A stretch of DNA of 64,000 bases from positions 3,351,001 through 3,415,000 of the forward strand of contig NZ_CP045644.1 in NCBI RefSeq assembly GCF_009498455.1. The letters run 5' to 3'. This document shows, one piece after another, positions 60,728-64,000 of this stretch. Position 1 is the first letter of the stretch, and each line of letters opens with the position of its first letter. The DNA is from Variovorax paradoxus. GTDB lineage: Bacteria; Pseudomonadota; Gammaproteobacteria; Burkholderiales; Burkholderiaceae_C. Both the position numbers and the translations under genes were made by a program. The notes below the pieces were generated by a model. That model was not told the DNA's origin, did not search any database, and was given only the letters and a program-made list of their open reading frames with translations.

Positions 60728-61522
60728 ATGTTCAAGGGTCTCGAAGGCAAGAGCGCCATCGTCACGGGTGGCTCGACATTGATAGGCGCCGGCGTGGTGC
60801 GCGCCTTCCACGCGGCGGGCGTGAAGGTGGTCATCGCCGACATCGACGCCGACAAGGGCCAGCCGCTGGCCGACGCGCTCGGCGCAGGCGTGCGCTTCGT
60901 GCGCACCGACATCACCGACGACGCGCAGGTAAAAGCCTGCGTCGACGAGGCCGCCACCCGCCACGGCGGCGTGGACTTTCTCGTCAACCTGGCCTGCTCG
61001 TACGTGGACGACGGCTTCAAGTCGCCGCGCGCCGACTGGCTCACTTCGTTCAACGTGAACGTGGCCAGCGCCGTCGCGATGCTGCAGGCGGTGCACCCGC
61101 ACATGGTCGCGGCCGGCGGCGGGGCGGTGGTCAACTTCACCAGCATCTCGTCGCGCGTGGCCCAGACCGGGCGCTGGCTCTACCCCGTGAGCAAGGCCGC
61201 GATGGCGCAGCTCACGCGCAACATGGCGATGGACCTCGCACCCGACCGCATCCGCGTGAACAGCGTCTCGCCGGGCTGGACCTGGTCGGCCGTGATGGAC
61301 CAGCTGACGGGCGGCGACCGCGCGCGCACCGACCGCGTGGCCGCGCCCTACCACCTGCTCGGGCGCGTGGGCGACCCCGACGAAGTGGCACAGGTGGTGC
61401 TGTTCCTGTGCTCCGGGCACGCGAGCTTCGTCACCGGTGCCGACTACGCGGTGGACGGCGGCTACGCCGCCATGGGCCCTGAGCAGGCCGTGCCGGCCAT
61501 TCCCCGCTTGATGGAACCCTGA
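60728..61522 (+). CDS. SDR family oxidoreductase
   Basis: A 264-residue short-chain dehydrogenase. Its cofactor motif GGSTLIGAG is a variant of TGxxxGxG. The catalytic YPVSK (YxxxK) is intact, and Asp in VIADID suggests NAD(H) preference. GAGGAGAG lies upstream of the ATG. The NNAG motif is altered to NLACS. It is the first gene of the StyA-like operon and probably oxidises an alcohol from the monooxygenase step or prepares its substrate. Confidence 0.9.
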   Translation: MFKGLEGKSAIVTGGSTLIGAGVVRAFHAAGVKVVIADIDADKGQPLADALGAGVRFVRTDITDDAQVKACVDEAATRHGGVDFLVNLACSYVDDGFKSPRADWLTSFNVNVASAVAMLQAVHPHMVAAGGGAVVNFTSISSRVAQTGRWLYPVSKAAMAQLTRNMAMDLAPDRIRVNSVSPGWTWSAVMDQLTGGDRARTDRVAAPYHLLGRVGDPDEVAQVVLFLCSGHASFVTGADYAVDGGYAAMGPEQAVPAIPRLMEP

Positions 61523-61577
61523 GGCCCATCGGCAACAGAACACCACCCCCACGAGACAACCAAAGAAGGAGCAAGCC

Positions 61578-62825
61578 ATGAAGCGAATCGCCATCGTCGG
61601 CGCAGGCCAGTCGGGCCTGCAACTGGGACTCGGTCTGCTGGACGCAGGCTACGAGGTCACCATGTACAGCAACCGTTCGGCGGACGACATCCGCCACGGC
61701 AAGGTCATGTCGAGCCAGTGCATGTTCCACACCGCGCTGCAGGTCGAACGCGACCTGGGGCTCGATCAGTGGGCCAACGACTGCCCCACGGTCGATGGCA
61801 TCGGCTTTGCCGTGCCGAACCCCGAGCAGAAAGGCGCCAAGGCCATCGAATGGGCGGCGCGGCTGAACTCGAGCGCGCAGTCGGTCGACCAGCGCGTGAA
61901 GGTGCCGGCGTGGATGGCGCAGTTTCAGCAGAAGGGCGGCGAGCTGGTCTTCAAGGACGCCGGCATCGACGACCTCGAAGCCTGCACCCGCAGCCACGAC
62001 CTCACGCTGGTGGCCAGCGGCAAGGGCGAGATCTCGAAGCTCTTCGAGCGCGATGCCGCCAAGTCGACCTACGACCAGCCGCAGCGCGCGCTCGCGCTCA
62101 CCTACGTGAAGGGCATGCGCCCGCGCACGCCGTTCTCGGCCGTGTGCTTCAACCTGATTCCGGGCGTGGGCGAGTACTTCGTGTTCCCGGCGCTCACCAC
62201 CACGGGCCCGTGCGAGATCATGGTGTTCGAAGGCGTGCCGGGCGGCCCGATGGACTGCTGGGCCGACGTGAAGACGCCGCAGGAGCACCTGGCGCGCAGC
62301 AAGTGGATCCTCGACACCTTCACGCCCTGGGAGGCCGAGCGCTGCGCCGACATCGAACTCACCGACGACAATGGCATCCTCGCTGGCCGCTTCGCGCCCA
62401 CCGTGCGCAAACCGATTGCCACGCTGCCTTCGGGCCGAAAGGTGCTCGGCCTGGCCGACGTGGTGGTGCTCAACGATCCGATCACGGGGCAGGGCTCGAA
62501 CAACGCGGCCAAGTGCGCCGACACCTACCTGAAGAGCATCCTGGCGCGCGGCGACGGCGCGGCCGATGCGCCGTGGATGCAGCAGACCTTCGACCGCTAC
62601 TGGTTCGGCTACGCGCAGTGGGTCACGCGCTGGACCAACATGCTGCTCGCACCGCCGCCGCCGCATGTGCTCAAGCTGCTCGGCAGCGCCGGCGCCGTGC
62701 CGCCGATGGCCAGCGCCATCGCCAACGGCTTCGACGACCCGCGCACCTTCTTCCCGTGGTTCGCCGATCCGCAAGAGGCCGACCGCTACCTCGACACCTG
62801 CACTGCCGCTGCGGCAGCGGCGTAG
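61578..62825 (+). CDS. Styrene/indole monooxygenase StyA-like flavoprotein
   Basis: A 415-residue FAD-dependent epoxidase-like protein of the StyA family, starting KRIAIVGAGQSGLQLGLGLL and containing MSSQCMF, LNDPITGQGSNNAAK and LARSKWILD family segments. Enzymes of this group are two-component: they need reduced FAD from a separate reductase (StyB), which is not visible in the window. It is followed 13 bp later by a second copy. The substrate may be styrene, indole or another alkene. Confidence 0.88.
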   Translation: MKRIAIVGAGQSGLQLGLGLLDAGYEVTMYSNRSADDIRHGKVMSSQCMFHTALQVERDLGLDQWANDCPTVDGIGFAVPNPEQKGAKAIEWAARLNSSAQSVDQRVKVPAWMAQFQQKGGELVFKDAGIDDLEACTRSHDLTLVASGKGEISKLFERDAAKSTYDQPQRALALTYVKGMRPRTPFSAVCFNLIPGVGEYFVFPALTTTGPCEIMVFEGVPGGPMDCWADVKTPQEHLARSKWILDTFTPWEAERCADIELTDDNGILAGRFAPTVRKPIATLPSGRKVLGLADVVVLNDPITGQGSNNAAKCADTYLKSILARGDGAADAPWMQQTFDRYWFGYAQWVTRWTNMLLAPPPPHVLKLLGSAGAVPPMASAIANGFDDPRTFFPWFADPQEADRYLDTCTAAAAAA

Positions 62826-62838
62826 GCGGAGCCAGCGC

Positions 62839-64000
62839 ATGACACGACGCGTGGCCATCGTCGGCGCCGGCCAGTCCGGCATGCAGCTCGCCCTGGGCCT
62901 GTTGGCCAAGGGATACGCGGTGACGGTGTACGCGAACCGCACGGCGCAGGAAATCTTCGACGGGCCGGTGATGTCGAGCCAGTGCATGTTCGAGACCGCG
63001 CTGCAGACCGAGCGCGAACTGGGGCTCGACAGCTGGGCCGACACTTGCCCGCTCGTCGAAGGCATCGGCATGTCGGTGCGCAGCCCCGAGGGCCACCGCG
63101 CCATCGCGTGGGAAGCAAAGCTCGACGGCCCCGCGCAGTCGGTCGACCAGCGCCTGAAGATCGCTGCGTGGATGCAGCTGTTCGAAGCGCGCGGCGGCCG
63201 TCTCGTGCACCAGGACGCCGACCTCGACACGCTGGAAGACTGTGGGCGCACGCACGACCTCGTGGTCGTCGCGAGCGGCAAGGGCGAGATCTCGGCGCTG
63301 TTCCCGCGCGACGCCGCGCGTTCGCCGTTCGACCAGCCGCAGCGCGCGCTCGCGCTCACCTACGTGAAGGGCATGCGCCCGCGCGATTCCTTTTCGGCCG
63401 TGAGCTTCAACCTCATTCCGGGTGTCGGCGAGTACTTCGTGTTCCCCGCGCTCACCACCAGCGGCCCGTGCGAGATCATGGTGTTCGAAGGCGTGCCCGG
63501 TGGTCCCATGGACTGCTGGGACGACGTGAAGACGCCGCAGGAGCACCTGGCGCGCAGCAAGCAGATCCTCGCCACCTTCCTGCCCTGGGAGGCCGAACGC
63601 TGCACGCACATCGAGCTGACCGACGACCACGGCGTGCTGCGCGGCCGCGTCACGCCCGTGGTGCGCCACCCGGTCGCCACGCTGCCTTCGGGCCGTCAGG
63701 TGCTGGGGCTCGCCGATGCGGTGGTGCTCAACGACCCGATCACGGGGCAGGGTTCGAACAACGCGGCCAAGGCGGCCGACATCTACCTCAAGCGCATCCT
63801 CGAGCACGGAGACGCGCCCTTCGATGCCGCATGGATGCAGCAGACCTTCGACCGCTACTGGGAAGGCTATGCCCGCTGGGCCACCGACTGGACGCACAGC
63901 CTGCTCGCGCCGCCCACGCCGCACCTGCAGAAGCTGCTGCAGAGCGCCACGCACATGCCCGCGGTAGCGAGCGCGGTGGTCAACGGCTTCGACGATCCGC
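62839..64000 (+). CDS. Second StyA-like flavoprotein (3' end outside window)
   Basis: The frame starts at ATG 62839 (GGAG about 11 bases upstream) and runs past the right edge with at least 387 residues. It opens RRVAIVGAGQSGMQLALGLL and shares long identical blocks with the previous gene, such as ALALTYVKGMRPR, NLIPGVGEYFVFPALTT and LNDPITGQGSNNAAK, so it is a tandem duplicate that has diverged in the rest. Possibly the two form a hetero-oligomer or accept different substrates. A reductase may follow outside the window. Confidence 0.88.
   Translation, partial: MTRRVAIVGAGQSGMQLALGLLAKGYAVTVYANRTAQEIFDGPVMSSQCMFETALQTERELGLDSWADTCPLVEGIGMSVRSPEGHRAIAWEAKLDGPAQSVDQRLKIAAWMQLFEARGGRLVHQDADLDTLEDCGRTHDLVVVASGKGEISALFPRDAARSPFDQPQRALALTYVKGMRPRDSFSAVSFNLIPGVGEYFVFPALTTSGPCEIMVFEGVPGGPMDCWDDVKTPQEHLARSKQILATFLPWEAERCTHIELTDDHGVLRGRVTPVVRHPVATLPSGRQVLGLADAVVLNDPITGQGSNNAAKAADIYLKRILEHGDAPFDAAWMQQTFDRYWEGYARWATDWTHSLLAPPTPHLQKLLQSATHMPAVASAVVNGFDDP

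Overview
The window is high-GC, gene-dense proteobacterial DNA. Its content points to a soil betaproteobacterium of the Comamonadaceae, probably Variovorax or a close relative. The signs are several orphan Bug/TctC solute-binding proteins, CaiB/BaiF CoA-transferases, a Burkholderiales-type trimeric porin, and many CoA-ester degradation genes under LuxR/MalT, LysR, IclR, TetR, AraC and MocR regulators. This assignment is inference from gene content; there is no rRNA or other marker gene in the window.

Layout. (1) 1-10843: a minus-strand CoA-ester operon (acyl-CoA dehydrogenase, thiolase, two MaoC-type hydratases, SDR, feruloyl-CoA-synthetase-like ligase) with a large MalT-like LuxR regulator at its head. 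A second, homologous MalT-like regulator is transcribed divergently across an 83-bp gap. (2) 10971-18602: a plus-strand CoA-ester operon (Bug protein, crotonase, a double-domain acyl-CoA dehydrogenase, CoA-transferase), a nitronate monooxygenase and a racemase-like CaiB protein. (3) 18.6-29.1 kb: a lower-GC accessory island inserted at the 3' end of the racemase-like gene. It is bracketed by 33-bp imperfect direct repeats of that 3' end and contains IS110 and IS66 relics. It carries a PIN-nuclease plus alpha-solenoid gene pair, a large PD-(D/E)XK nuclease, a small membrane protein, a DUF4238 protein and an unrecognised protein. This is the best candidate for an undescribed, possibly defensive, system. 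(4) 29.1-33.8 kb: porin, CoA-transferase, Bug protein and divergent LysR with a clear palindrome. (5) 34.0-44.9 kb: a tannase/feruloyl-esterase-like lipoprotein, Bug protein, DUF2783 protein, aromatic hydroxylase, metallo-beta-lactamase-fold hydrolase and tandem IclR regulators. They are followed by recombinase and IS66 debris and an intact P4-type integrase. A 5'-truncated alginate-lyase gene lies just beyond, so this block may be a second, catabolic island.

(6) 45.9-53.4 kb: a complete seven-gene Nit1C nitrilase cluster (nitB to nitH order), known from work on bacterial growth on cyanide. A divergent MocR/GntR-aminotransferase regulator faces it across a region full of ATGCGATCAA-type repeats. 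(7) 53.4-60.5 kb: hydrolase and transposase fragments, a PhoD-like phosphatase with a frameshift in a poly-glycine tract, a stand-alone EF-G domain-V-like protein coupled to a double universal stress protein, a TetR/siderophore-interacting-protein pair, and an AraC regulator. (8) 60.7-64.0 kb: an SDR followed by two tandem styrene-monooxygenase (StyA)-like flavoproteins, the second cut by the window edge.

Functionally, most of the core sequence is CoA-ester or aromatic-acid catabolism with local regulators. The two accessory blocks and the scattered transposase relics mark repeated insertion. No tRNA, rRNA or CRISPR array was recognised.
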